From JBARDN01 sp963755705 (GTDB lineage Bacteria > Desulfobacterota > Binatia > Binatales > Binataceae): 64,000 nt of DNA. Of the stretch, positions 34,130 to 43,375 are shown piece after piece; position 1 is the first letter of the stretch, and the number at the start of each line of letters is the position of its first letter. The stretch lies in NCBI GenBank assembly GCA_963755705.1, contig CAVWKW010000001.1:1488001-1552000 (forward strand), written 5' to 3'. Position numbers and translations under genes: made by a program. The notes beneath the pieces were generated by a model. It saw only the letters and a list, made by a program, of their open reading frames with translations. It was not told the origin of the DNA and made no database searches.

Positions 34130-34971
34130 TGGCGCGTCATCCGAAAAGAATCGCGCGCAGGTTCCGCGAGCTTCGCGCACGTAGCGAGGCCGCGTTGATT
34201 CCGTTTATCGTCGCTGGCGATCCCGACATGGAGACCACGCGGCGACTCGTGCTCGAACTCGAACGCCGCGGCGCCGACCTGATCGAACTAGGTGTGCCAT
34301 TTTCCGATCCGATGGCTGACGGGCCCGCCAATCAGCGCGCGATCGCTCGCGGACTCAAGACCGGCGCGTCGCTCGCTGCGATACTTGCGATGGTTTCGGA
34401 GCTGCGTAGGGAGACCGAAATTCCGATCATCCTGTTCGGCTACTACAATCCCTACATGCACTACGGATGCGAGCAGCTCGCGCGCGACGCGGCCAGCGCC
34501 GGAGTGGACGGGATCCTGGCGGTCGATCTTCCTCCCGAGGAAAGCGCTCCGCTCGCGAAGCCCACGCGCGCCAATGGCCTCGACCTGATCTATCTGCTCG
34601 CGCCGACGACGCCGCTCGAGCGCAATCGCAAAATCGCCGCGCGGGCCAGCGGCTTTCTCTATTACGTATCGGTAACCGGCGTGACCGGTACGCGCTCCCA
34701 TTTGCCCGACGACCTTGCCGAGCACCTAAGCGCGCTGCGCCAGGTCACCGATTTGCCAATCGGAGTAGGCTTCGGAATCTCGACGCCCGAGCAGGCCGCG
34801 CGTGTGGCTTCGTTTGCAGACGCGGTCGTGGTCGGCAGCGCGATCTCGATGTTGGCGGAAGAGCACGGACATAACGGAATGATCAGCGCGATCGGTGATC
34901 TGGTCGGCGCGATGAAAGATGCGATGCGTGGGGCGCGCGGCGTCTCGGCAAATGCCGGCGCATCGAAGTAG
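34126..34971 (+). CDS. trpA: tryptophan synthase alpha chain
   Basis: TrpA releases indole from indole-3-glycerol phosphate and channels it to TrpB. The 281-residue TIM barrel has PFIVAGDPDMETT, the catalytic Glu in ADLIELGVPFSDPMADGP, the Asp in GILAVDLPPEE, and the phosphate-site GVGFGISTPEQA. Its ATG overlaps trpB by 4 bases. accD follows 9 bases later and is probably part of the same transcript. Confidence 0.94.
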   Translation: MMARHPKRIARRFRELRARSEAALIPFIVAGDPDMETTRRLVLELERRGADLIELGVPFSDPMADGPANQRAIARGLKTGASLAAILAMVSELRRETEIPIILFGYYNPYMHYGCEQLARDAASAGVDGILAVDLPPEESAPLAKPTRANGLDLIYLLAPTTPLERNRKIAARASGFLYYVSVTGVTGTRSHLPDDLAEHLSALRQVTDLPIGVGFGISTPEQAARVASFADAVVVGSAISMLAEEHGHNGMISAIGDLVGAMKDAMRGARGVSANAGASK

Positions 34972-34980
34972 AGTAGGGCC

Positions 34981-35865
34981 ATGGCTCGCGAAGAAATCGA
35001 ACCCACCGCCGAATCGCAATCGCCGTCCCCGGCCGCAGCGCCGGCACAGGCTCCGAGCGATGATATCTGGAGCAAATGCCCGACCTGCAAGGAAATCTCG
35101 TTTCGCAAGGAAGTCGAGCGCAACCTGAACATCTGTCCCAAGTGCGGTCATCATTTTCGCCTTACCGTCAGTCAGCGCCTATCGATTACGGTCGATCGCG
35201 GAAGTTGGCACGAGATGTTCGCCGACCTGGCGATCGGCGATCCGCTTGGGTTCGTCGATTCCAAACCGTATCCGAAACGGATGAGCCAGGCGCGCGAGGC
35301 GAGCGGACGCAACGACGCGGTCGTGGTCGGCGTCGGTAGAATCGAGGATCGTCCAGTCGCGATCGGCGTGATGGACTTCGAATTCATGGGTGGCAGCATG
35401 GGCATCGTGGTGGGTGAAAAGCTCGCGCGGATTTTCAACCTTGCTACGCGCCGCGGGCTGCCCGTGATCGTGTTCTGCGCCTCGGGCGGCGCGCGGATGC
35501 AGGAAGGCGCGCTCTCGCTGATGCAGATGGCAAAAGTCTCGACCGCGATCGCGCGTCTGCGCGACGCGCGCCTGCCGTACCTGTCCGTGATTTGCGATCC
35601 CACAACTGGAGGCGTCGCGGCGTCATTTGCCATGCTCGGTGACCTGAACCTCGCCGAGCCGGATGCTTTAATCGGTTTCGCCGGACGCCGCGTGACCCGG
35701 CAGACTTCGAACCAGGAGCTGCCCGATAATTTCCAGCGCTCGGAATTCCTGATTGCGCACGGGATGCTCGACGCGATCGTCGCGCGCCATCAGATGCGCT
35801 TCACGCTCGCGCGCTTGCTCGCGATCCTCACGCGTCCGAAAGCAGTCAGGAGCGGAAGAAAGTAA
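34981..35865 (+). CDS. accD: acetyl-CoA carboxylase carboxyltransferase subunit beta
   Basis: AccD with AccA transfers the carboxyl group from biotin to acetyl-CoA, the first step of fatty acid synthesis. The 294-residue protein has the four-Cys zinc ribbon (CPTCKEISF and NICPKCGHHF), then the carboxyltransferase domain with FGRV-equivalent residues and ASGGARMQEGALSLMQMAK and GFAGRRVTRQTS. A Pro/Ala-rich N-terminal extension of about 35 residues precedes the zinc ribbon. It closes the trp operon, as trpA-accD does in many bacteria, but folC, often next, is 5 kb away. Confidence 0.93.
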   Translation: MAREEIEPTAESQSPSPAAAPAQAPSDDIWSKCPTCKEISFRKEVERNLNICPKCGHHFRLTVSQRLSITVDRGSWHEMFADLAIGDPLGFVDSKPYPKRMSQAREASGRNDAVVVGVGRIEDRPVAIGVMDFEFMGGSMGIVVGEKLARIFNLATRRGLPVIVFCASGGARMQEGALSLMQMAKVSTAIARLRDARLPYLSVICDPTTGGVAASFAMLGDLNLAEPDALIGFAGRRVTRQTSNQELPDNFQRSEFLIAHGMLDAIVARHQMRFTLARLLAILTRPKAVRSGRK

Positions 35866-35874
35866 AGCTCGCTA

Positions 35875-38800
35875 CTACGTACTTCGCCGCGAGCGCCGCA
35901 GGCGGCTGGGGCGCGCTTCGAATTCGGGCGTCTTCGCACTATCGCCGATGAGCTTCATCAGCTCCGCCAGTCCTCGCTCCAACTGAGGGTCGCGGCCAGC
36001 CGCGTAGTCGTGCGGCGGGTACTCGACTTCGATATCCGGATCGACGCCGCGATTCTCGACGCTCCATCCGACATCGTCGAACCAGAATGCGAATTCCGGC
36101 TGCGTGGTCAGTCCGCCGTCGGCCAGCATATGGCGCGGCCAGATTCCGATCACACCGCCCCAGGTCCGTTTGCCGATCAGGGGCCCGAGCTTCAGCAGCT
36201 TGAACCCGTGCGAGAAAATATCGCCGTCGCTGCCAGCGTGTTGATTCGTGAGCGCGACCATCGGACCCGCCGGGGAGTCCTGCGGCCACGGCTCGATGCC
36301 AAACCATCGGCTCTGATTATACGCCCGCCGCTTGCGCGCGAGCTTCTCGAGCAACAGAGAGCTCACGTGACCGCCGCGATTGTAGCGCAGGTCGATCACC
36401 AGGCCCTCTTGATCCAGCTCGGCGAGAAAGAGGCGATGAAACTCCGCGTAACCCCAAGGACCCATGTCGGGAATGTGGACGTAGCCGCATCGCCCGCCGC
36501 TATGCTCATGCACCCACGCGCGATTTTTTTCGACCCACTCGCGATAGCGAATCAGCGTGTCGTCGGCGCTCGTCTCCACGAGCACGTCGCGCGGCGCTCC
36601 TCCGGGTTGGTCGGCTACGGTCAACACGATCTCGGCGCCGGCCTGATGCACCAGTAATTGCGCCGGCGAAACGTCGCGCGTTACGGCCTGATTGTTTACC
36701 GCGATGATCGCCGCTCCGGCTGCCAGATTGATCCCGGGCCGCATTAGCGGCGGAGGATTGCGCGAGTCCGAAGGGTCGCCGCGTACGATATGCGTGATCT
36801 GCCATGCTGCGGCGCTTTCATTCCACGCGATGTCCGCGCCGAGGAAGCCGACCAGATACGCCGGCGGCCTGCGGAAATCTCCGCCAAACGCGTAGGCGTG
36901 GCTCGCGCCCAACTCTCCTTGCATTTCCCAGAGCAGATCCTCGAACTCACTACGACTGCCGACCCGGTCCACCAGCGGCAGGTACTGATCATGGATCGCC
37001 TTCCAATCGACCTCGGCCATGTCCTCGATCCAGTATTGTTCGCGCTGCATCCGCCACGCCTCGCGGAACATCTGCCTCCACTCTGACAGCGGATCGATCG
37101 AGGTTCTGATGCGCTTCAGATCGATCCATCCGCTCTTGCGGCCCGGTTCTTCTTTCGCTGATTCGGAATCGGGCTTCGCGGAAGTCTTGATGACCCTCAG
37201 GCGGTTGCCCGCGCGATACACCAGCCGCTCGCGATCCAAACTTAAAGTAAAACTTGTGATTCCATCGACCCAGGTTTCGAGCTGCCTGGTCTCGAAATCG
37301 AACGCTTCCAGCTTAGCCTTTGCCTCCGGAGCCTCGGTCGGAGCGAGGATCGAAGGATTGTCCAGGCTGCCCTCGACCGGCAGCGAGGTGAAAATTACCT
37401 TGCCCTTGAGTGCGCCGATCTGTTCGTAGATTCCCTCCGGCACCGGGAACGCCTCGATTCGATCCTCTATCCCGCCGAAATCGATCGTGACTTCCACGAT
37501 CTCTACGGGCTTGGCGTCGTTTGTTTTCGCGCCGGAAGTGGGCGCGAAACGTGACCCCACTTCTTTGCGCAAAGCGACGGCGTATGGCCGCATCGCCTTC
37601 GGAAACCCAAGATCGAAATGCAGCTTGTCGTATACCGGATTGAATTCGCGCGCGCTGAGAAAATACAGGTACGTACCCTCGGGATCGAAAACCGGTGCAA
37701 AATCTTCGCGCACGGGACGCGTGAGGTTGAACGTCGCGCCATCCTCGATCCTGCAGATCCGGATGACCGTCGCGCGCCTGCTCGGGGCCCAGTTGTACGC
37801 GATGAAGCGGCCGTCGGGCGAGAAGTTAAAGTTGCCCATATGCGCGTTACGGTTGCGATCGAGCACGCGTACCGAATGCGCCGCGAAATCCGCGAGTACC
37901 AGCTCATTGCGTACCGTCGTGAACGCGACCTGATCACCTCGTGGCGAGGCCTTCATTCGGACCACGCGCGAGATCTCTGGTCCGCGCAGATACTCGGTCG
38001 CCGCGGGGCCCTCCACGCGATGGATTGCCAGATTTTCCGCGCCACCGGCGTCATACGCGCTGACGATACGCGTACCGTCATACAGCCAGGTCGCGAGGCG
38101 ATGACGTCCCGCGGCGGGTTCTCCGACCTGCCGGACAGGTCCTTCCCAACTACCGAGAACCGCGATTTTGCCGCGGGAGGTGATCACGATCGATTCCTCG
38201 CTCGGATGCGGCGCGTACGATTCCAGGTATTTCGCGGCGTCGATAAATTTGCGGTTACGTTGCGTTCGCGCGCTGCGATATTCGATTTCGATCTTCTGGC
38301 CGGCCCGCCCCGAGCCGGGGTCGAGCACAAACAGATCCGCACCAGCCTGATATACGATGCGGCGCCCGTCACTGGCGGCGTTGCGCGCATAGAAGTCGCC
38401 GTGATCGGTATGCTGGCGCAAATCCTTGCCGTCCGGAGTGCAGGAATAGATGTTGCCGATGCCTTCGTGGTCGGAGATGAAGTAAATTCGCGTGCCTATC
38501 CACAACGGCCGCGATGGGTTTCCTTCGAGTGTGACGAGCCGCCGCCATTCGCCGGAGCCGTCGCGATCAATCCACAAGTCGCCCGCGGTGCCGCCCCGAT
38601 AGCGTTTCCAATAGGCCGCTTCGCTTGCCAGCCGCGCGAGCACCGCACCGCGGCCGTCAGGCGCGATCGAGAAATACTCCGCAGGCCCAAGATTCAGAGC
38701 GATCGAAGCGCCCTGCTCGTGCGGGATAACGCGGAGATTGAAGGTAAGGAACGGCTGCTCCTCGGTACTCGCGTAGATGATCTGATTCGGCAGGCGGTGG

Positions 38801-39093
38801 TTTGGCGGGGTCCATCCGATTACGCGACTGAGCTTGCCGGAGTATGTGAGACGCCGCGAAGGCCCACCGTCGGAAGGCATCAGGTAGATTTGGGAGACGC
38901 CTTCCTCGCTCGAGCTGAACGCGATCTGTTTTCCGTCGTGCGAGACCGCTGGATACGACGCCGCGCCTAGACCGCTGGTCAGCCGCCGCGCAACTCCGCC
39001 GCCAGCGGCCACCGTCCACAGATCGTCTTCGCTCACGAAATAGATTTTGTCGCCGCTGATCGCGGGTTGATGGTAGTAGCCGTGATCGTTCAT
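35875..39093 (-). CDS. tricorn-type serine protease (S41)
   Basis: A 1072-residue homologue of tricorn protease. An N-terminal beta-propeller is rich in WD/TolB-like repeats (for example VSHDGKQIAFSSSEEGVSQIY). It is followed by a second propeller, a linker, a C1 helical domain, a PDZ domain and an S41 catalytic domain. Key residues are visible: Ser-His in GELGASHAYAFGGD, the nucleophile Ser-Asp in HAGSDGDIFSHGFK, and the Glu in VENRGVDPDIEV. No signal peptide is seen, so it is probably cytoplasmic and degrades peptides released by the proteasome or by ATP-dependent proteases. The ATG at 39093 follows AGGAG by 5 bases. GTG 39099 is less likely. Confidence 0.88.
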   Translation of the reverse strand: MNDHGYYHQPAISGDKIYFVSEDDLWTVAAGGGVARRLTSGLGAASYPAVSHDGKQIAFSSSEEGVSQIYLMPSDGGPSRRLTYSGKLSRVIGWTPPNHRLPNQIIYASTEEQPFLTFNLRVIPHEQGASIALNLGPAEYFSIAPDGRGAVLARLASEAAYWKRYRGGTAGDLWIDRDGSGEWRRLVTLEGNPSRPLWIGTRIYFISDHEGIGNIYSCTPDGKDLRQHTDHGDFYARNAASDGRRIVYQAGADLFVLDPGSGRAGQKIEIEYRSARTQRNRKFIDAAKYLESYAPHPSEESIVITSRGKIAVLGSWEGPVRQVGEPAAGRHRLATWLYDGTRIVSAYDAGGAENLAIHRVEGPAATEYLRGPEISRVVRMKASPRGDQVAFTTVRNELVLADFAAHSVRVLDRNRNAHMGNFNFSPDGRFIAYNWAPSRRATVIRICRIEDGATFNLTRPVREDFAPVFDPEGTYLYFLSAREFNPVYDKLHFDLGFPKAMRPYAVALRKEVGSRFAPTSGAKTNDAKPVEIVEVTIDFGGIEDRIEAFPVPEGIYEQIGALKGKVIFTSLPVEGSLDNPSILAPTEAPEAKAKLEAFDFETRQLETWVDGITSFTLSLDRERLVYRAGNRLRVIKTSAKPDSESAKEEPGRKSGWIDLKRIRTSIDPLSEWRQMFREAWRMQREQYWIEDMAEVDWKAIHDQYLPLVDRVGSRSEFEDLLWEMQGELGASHAYAFGGDFRRPPAYLVGFLGADIAWNESAAAWQITHIVRGDPSDSRNPPPLMRPGINLAAGAAIIAVNNQAVTRDVSPAQLLVHQAGAEIVLTVADQPGGAPRDVLVETSADDTLIRYREWVEKNRAWVHEHSGGRCGYVHIPDMGPWGYAEFHRLFLAELDQEGLVIDLRYNRGGHVSSLLLEKLARKRRAYNQSRWFGIEPWPQDSPAGPMVALTNQHAGSDGDIFSHGFKLLKLGPLIGKRTWGGVIGIWPRHMLADGGLTTQPEFAFWFDDVGWSVENRGVDPDIEVEYPPHDYAAGRDPQLERGLAELMKLIGDSAKTPEFEARPSRLRRSRRST

Positions 39094-39333
39094 GGGCACT
39101 CCTGGCGCTGGCGCAGGTCTTATGCGTGCGGAAGTTCTGCGTGCGGAGCCTTTCTTCTATATGATCTCGCGCCTGACGTAGCGCAAGCGTCGGTGTGGTT
39201 GTGGCGCGCGGCGTTGCATGGAATCGCGGGCGGCAGTAGGAAATTAGTAACACTGAGAAATCGCAAACACCGCTGGCTGGGCGCGACATACGCACCTGGT
39301 CCGGACGACATCGTTCATCGGAGGAGTCGTACC

Positions 39334-39744
39334 TTGCCTGAATTCAAAAGATCGCTGCCAATTCCTACGCCCGAGACTCTGCATTTCTGGGAGGGCACTC
39401 GCCACGGTGAACTGCGTCTCCAACGCTGCGACGAATGCCGACACGTCTATTTCCCGCCGCGTCCGTTCTGTCCAAAATGCGCCTCGCGCAAGGTTTCGAT
39501 CTTCAAGGCGAGCGGCTGCGCGAAACTCTACAGCTACGTGATCAATCATCGCCCCGCGCCTGGCTTCACTCCTCCGTATGCAATCGCTGTAGTCGAGCTC
39601 GCCGAAGGTCCCCGCATGATGACCAATATCGTCGGATGCGCGCAGACGCCCGCGGCGCTCCTGCTCGACATGCCGCTCGAAGCGGTGTTCGAGAAGCAGA
39701 CCGAGGACATCACGCTGGCGCTTTTCAAACCCGCGGGAGCCTGA
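39334..39744 (+). CDS. Zn-ribbon/OB-fold protein (DUF35 type) paired with a thiolase
   Basis: A 136-residue protein with an N-terminal helix (TLHFWEGTRHGELRLQRC), a four-Cys zinc ribbon (CDECRHVYFPPRPFCPKC) and an OB-fold (LYSYVINHRPAPGFTPPYAIAVVELAEGPRMMTN). This is the standard partner of SCP2-type thiolases, which it probably supports by forming a complex and binding CoA. A TTG codon at 39334 is chosen as the start because GAGGAG lies 7 bases upstream. The thiolase-like gene begins 1 base after the stop, so the two are translated together. Confidence 0.85.
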   Translation: MPEFKRSLPIPTPETLHFWEGTRHGELRLQRCDECRHVYFPPRPFCPKCASRKVSIFKASGCAKLYSYVINHRPAPGFTPPYAIAVVELAEGPRMMTNIVGCAQTPAALLLDMPLEAVFEKQTEDITLALFKPAGA

Positions 39745-39745
39745 C

Positions 39746-40888
39746 ATGAAACGCAAATCCGTAGCCGTGGTCGGAGCGGCCGAAACGACCGAAATGGGTC
39801 TCATTCCGAATCTTTCGCAGATCCAGTTGCATGCCGACGCCGCGCTCAACACGCTGGCCGACGCGGGCCTCAAGCCGACCGACATCGACGGCGTTGCGAC
39901 CGCGGGCGAGTCGCCGACCGCGGTCGCGCACTATCTTGGCATCACTCCCACCTGGGTGGACGGGACGACGGTCGGCGGATGCTCGTTCATGATTCACGTG
40001 CGGCACGCCGCCGCCGCGATCAACGAGGGACTGTGCTCGACCGTGCTGATCACGCACGGCGAAAGCGGTCGCTCGCATATCGGAACGGGCAGGCGCGGCG
40101 GATCACCTGCGAGCCTTTCAGGACAATTCGAAGCGCCGTTCGGTACGATGGGACCACCTACTGTCTTCACGATCCCCGTGCTGCGCTACATGAAAACCTA
40201 CGGCGTCAGCGAAGAGCAGCTTGCAATGGTCGCGGTGGTGCAGCGCGAATGGGCGGGCAAGAATCCGCGCGCGTCATTTCGCGATCCGATCACGGTCGCC
40301 GATGTGCTGAACTCGCGGATGATTGCCTATCCATTTCGCCTGCTGATGTGCTGCCTCGTCACCGACGGCGGCGGCGCATTGATTCTGACCTCGGCGGCGC
40401 GCGCCAAAGATTTCCCGCGCAAGCCGATTTACGTACTCGGCACTGGCGAGAGTGTCGAGACGCCGATGATCTCGCAGATGGAAGATTTCACGACTTCGAA
40501 GGCGTTTCGTGTCTCAGGAAAGAAAGCGTTTGACGAGGCGGGAATCGCGCACAAGGACGTCGATCATCTGATGATCTACGACGCGTTCGCGCATCTGCCG
40601 CTATACGGTCTCGAGGATCTCGGCTTCTGCAAACCTGGCGAGGCGGCCGCATTCATCCAGGAGCGCAACACCGCGCCTGGCGGAGTCCTTCCGCTCAACA
40701 CCAACGGCGGAGGGCTGAGCTACATGCATTCCGGGATGTACGGGATGTACGCGATGCAGGAGAGTATCCGCCAGTTGCGCGGAGTCGCGCCCGCCCAGGT
40801 GCCGAACGCGAAGATCTCGATCGCGCACGGCGTCGGCGGGATGTTCGCCGCGGCCGGCACGATCGTATTCAGCAACCAGGCGCCGTGA
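39746..40888 (+). CDS. SCP2-type thiolase/lipid-transfer family protein
   Basis: A 380-residue member of the thiolase superfamily of the sterol carrier protein x type. The presumed nucleophile Cys lies in VGGCSFMIHVRHAAAAI, and the C-terminal parts have HMI-like DAFAHLPLYGLEDLG and the His-Gly AHGVGGMFAA. NTNGGGLSYMHSGMYGM fits the substrate loop. Such proteins act with a DUF35 partner in degradation of branched or sterol-type acyl-CoA, or in polyketide-like chemistry. No true acetyl-CoA C-acetyltransferase signature is complete, so the reaction is uncertain. The pair sits between tricorn and folC. Confidence 0.82.
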   Translation: MKRKSVAVVGAAETTEMGLIPNLSQIQLHADAALNTLADAGLKPTDIDGVATAGESPTAVAHYLGITPTWVDGTTVGGCSFMIHVRHAAAAINEGLCSTVLITHGESGRSHIGTGRRGGSPASLSGQFEAPFGTMGPPTVFTIPVLRYMKTYGVSEEQLAMVAVVQREWAGKNPRASFRDPITVADVLNSRMIAYPFRLLMCCLVTDGGGALILTSAARAKDFPRKPIYVLGTGESVETPMISQMEDFTTSKAFRVSGKKAFDEAGIAHKDVDHLMIYDAFAHLPLYGLEDLGFCKPGEAAAFIQERNTAPGGVLPLNTNGGGLSYMHSGMYGMYAMQESIRQLRGVAPAQVPNAKISIAHGVGGMFAAAGTIVFSNQAP

Positions 40889-40939
40889 GCGCGGCGATTC
40901 TTCCTAGACTCATGCACGCGCTGTAAAATCCGTTCAGCG

Positions 40940-42253
40940 ATGGAAGCACGACTCAGCAAGACTATCGACTGGCTCTATTCGCTCCAGTCGCGCGGCGAGA
41001 TCTACAAGCTCGAGCGGATGGAAGCGGCGCTTAGGTTGATCGGCGATCCGCATCGGCGCATCCGCGCGATCCATATCGCGGGCACCAAGGGCAAAGGCTC
41101 GGTCGCCGCGATGGTTGACGCGGTCCTGCGCGCCGCCGGAATTCGCACCGGCCTCTACACCAAGCCGCACCTGGTCAACCTGTCCGAACGAACCCGAATT
41201 GATGGCGGCGAGATGCCGCCCGCGCGGATGCTCGGCTATATCGAAAGCCTGCGCGCGATTTACGAGCGGGCCGGGCTTGCGTTGACCTTCTTCGAGTTCA
41301 CCGTCGCGATGATGTTCCTGTATTTCGCCGAAGAGCGGGTGGAACTTGCCGTGATCGAGACCGGACTCGGCGGACGGCTCGACTCGACCAACGTTGTGAC
41401 GCCGATCTTGAGCGTGATCACGCCGATTGGCTTCGATCACATGGAATATCTCGGCTACACGATTCCCGCGATCGCGGCCGAAAAAGGCGGAATCATCAAG
41501 CCTGAGGTGCCGGTTGTGATAGGCGCACGCGACCAGGAGGCGCGCACGACGCTGGGTTCGATCGCCGTGCAACGCAAAAGCGCCGTGCGCATGATCGATC
41601 GCGATTTCTCGTTCCGCTCGCACGCGCCGGCGCACCGCCTCGACTATGCCGGGATGGCGCTCAATCTCGCGGATGTCGAACTCGGTCTGGCGGGTCCGTT
41701 CCAGCATGAGAACGCCGCGATCGCGATTGCCACGATCGAGGCGCTCGGTGCGCAGGGAATCGCGATCGGCGAAGACGCGATTCGCCGCGGCCTGCGCGAG
41801 GTCCAGTGGCCGGGCAGATTCGATATCGTGCAGCGCGAACCGATGGTGATCCTTGATTGCGCGCACAACGAGCTCGCGATCTCCGCGCTTTTGGAAACAA
41901 TCAGCGTCGAGCTCGGCCCTCAGGTCCGCCCGCGGCTCGTCTTCGGATGCCTTGCAAGCAAACAGTGGGAACGGATGGCCGCGATGCTCGCGCCGCGAGT
42001 CAGCGATGTCACCCTGACGCGAGCACGCTGGAAAAATCCAATCGAGCCTGAGACTCTTCTGCCGCATTTCGCCCGCCACGCACCCACGAGGATCGAGCCC
42101 GACCCGTTCGGCGCGATCGAACGAGTTGTGCGCGAAACCGCGTCGCCAGAAGTCGTGCTGGTAACGGGGTCCGTGTATCTGATCGGCGAAGTCTATCCGT
42201 ATTTCCTGGCGAAGACTGGCAGAAGCGCACTATTTCCGGAAGCGAGCGCTTAA
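40940..42253 (+). CDS. folC: folylpolyglutamate synthase/dihydrofolate synthase
   Basis: FolC adds glutamate to dihydropteroate and to folates, which keeps folate in the cell. The 437-residue Mur-ligase-like protein has the ATP loop IAGTKGKGSVAAM, TSPH-like YTKPHLVNLSERTRI, ETGLGGRLDSTNVV and the C-terminal domain (ILDCAHNELAI). The order accD-folC is common elsewhere, but here the tricorn and thiolase genes are in between. Folate use in the window is high (GcvT, FolD). The start follows no strong ribosome site. Confidence 0.92.
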   Translation: MEARLSKTIDWLYSLQSRGEIYKLERMEAALRLIGDPHRRIRAIHIAGTKGKGSVAAMVDAVLRAAGIRTGLYTKPHLVNLSERTRIDGGEMPPARMLGYIESLRAIYERAGLALTFFEFTVAMMFLYFAEERVELAVIETGLGGRLDSTNVVTPILSVITPIGFDHMEYLGYTIPAIAAEKGGIIKPEVPVVIGARDQEARTTLGSIAVQRKSAVRMIDRDFSFRSHAPAHRLDYAGMALNLADVELGLAGPFQHENAAIAIATIEALGAQGIAIGEDAIRRGLREVQWPGRFDIVQREPMVILDCAHNELAISALLETISVELGPQVRPRLVFGCLASKQWERMAAMLAPRVSDVTLTRARWKNPIEPETLLPHFARHAPTRIEPDPFGAIERVVRETASPEVVLVTGSVYLIGEVYPYFLAKTGRSALFPEASA

Positions 42254-42262
42254 CTCCGGAAG

Positions 42263-43183
42263 CTAGAAATAAAGCAGCACCAGATCCGCCGCGATCCACA
42301 GCATCACGCACACCAGCAGCGGTTTGTCGCGTATCAGCAGCCGAGCCGGGTCGCCGCCTTCATTGCGTTCGTCGATAAGGTACAGATAACGCAGGATTCC
42401 GAATGCGACGAAGGGAACCGTCAGATAAAGATGACTTGTGCCGAGCTTGGTCTCGACCTCGGCCGAGGCGGTGTAAATCATGTAGCTGACCAGGGTCGCG
42501 CCTGCGACGATCGAGATCATCTGATCGACCAACCGTACGCTATATTGCGCAAGCGCGCCGCGATGCGCCGTCGCGCCGTCGCCCAGCGCGATCAGCTCAT
42601 GGCGCCGGCGTCCCAGCACCAACAACAGTGCGAGAACGAAGGTGATGAACGCGAGCCACGGCGACACGTAGACGCCGATCGCGGCGCCACCCGCGAACGC
42701 CCGCAGCACGAATCCGATCGCGACCGCGATCACGTCGATTACCACCTGGCGCTTGGCCCATAGCGAGTACGCAAACTGCAGCGCGAGATACAGGATCGCG
42801 ACGCCCGTGAACGCGCGCCCGAGCCACAGTGCGATAACCACCGCGATCACTCCGAGCACGATCGCAAACCGAATCGCCGTGCGTACCTTGAGATCGCCGC
42901 ACGCGAGCGGACGGTCGCGTTTCTCGGGGTTTAGCCGGTCGGCCTCGCGGTCGGTGATATCGTTGATGACGTAGGCGATGCTCGAGAGCGCGCAAAATCC
43001 AACCGTCGCCTCGATGGCCATTGCGGCGTATCTGAAATCGAACAGATGCTGGCTGAAGACCAGCGCCGCCAGCACCAGGCCGTTCTTAATCCATTGATAG
43101 GGCCGCGCAAGCGCGATCAGCGCCGCTATCTTCCCGCGCCGCGCCGTATCTTCCGCACCCTCCGCATCTGCCGCGCCGTCCAT
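42263..43183 (-). CDS. UbiA prenyltransferase, decaprenyl-phosphate phosphoribosyltransferase-like
   Basis: A 306-residue membrane protein with about eight helices and the two Asp-rich motifs of UbiA proteins (NDITDREADRLNPEKRDRP, and the later LWAKRQVVIDVIAVA region). ARPYQWIKNGLVLAALVFSQHLFD and RDRPLACG match the decaprenyl-phosphate phosphoribosyltransferase group, which attaches ribose phosphate to a polyprenyl carrier. That product feeds decaprenyl-phosphoryl arabinose or ribose for envelope glycans. The partner oxidoreductase is not in the window. A role with the GT39-like gene (11246-12709) is only a guess. It is convergent with folC. Confidence 0.8.
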   Translation of the reverse strand: MDGAADAEGAEDTARRGKIAALIALARPYQWIKNGLVLAALVFSQHLFDFRYAAMAIEATVGFCALSSIAYVINDITDREADRLNPEKRDRPLACGDLKVRTAIRFAIVLGVIAVVIALWLGRAFTGVAILYLALQFAYSLWAKRQVVIDVIAVAIGFVLRAFAGGAAIGVYVSPWLAFITFVLALLLVLGRRRHELIALGDGATAHRGALAQYSVRLVDQMISIVAGATLVSYMIYTASAEVETKLGTSHLYLTVPFVAFGILRYLYLIDERNEGGDPARLLIRDKPLLVCVMLWIAADLVLLYF

Positions 43184-43323
43184 CGCTGTCTTTTGTATAG
43201 GCGCGTGCTCCGACGGCGCAAGACAGTCTCCGCGCGCGCTTGCGGCCTCGCGCGCGAGTACCCGCGAGTTGCCTAGGCCGGTCGAAGCATCCTCAGAGCG
43301 TCATGCTTCAGGATTGACATAAT

Positions 43324-43342
43324 TTGCTACTTATAGTAGCAA
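43324..43342. promoter_or_regulatory. 8-bp perfect palindrome, probable operator
   Basis: TTGCTACT (43324-43331) and AGTAGCAA (43335-43342) form a perfect inverted repeat around TAT. A TTGACA (43314-43319) sits just upstream, and a TATAGT lies inside the palindrome, 12 bases later. It lies in the divergent gap between the UbiA gene and the membrane protein gene at 43376 and contains no T tract. The size and position fit a protein-binding operator. Confidence 0.6.
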
Positions 43343-43375
43343 TATCGTATCCAAACGCGTTCGGTGGCTAACAGC

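Noticed and set aside
37618..38970. A 450-codon open frame on the plus strand
   Set aside because: It is antisense to the tricorn gene and has no domain or ribosome site.
40934..42079. A 381-codon open frame on the minus strand
   Set aside because: It is antisense to folC and shows no protein-like segments.
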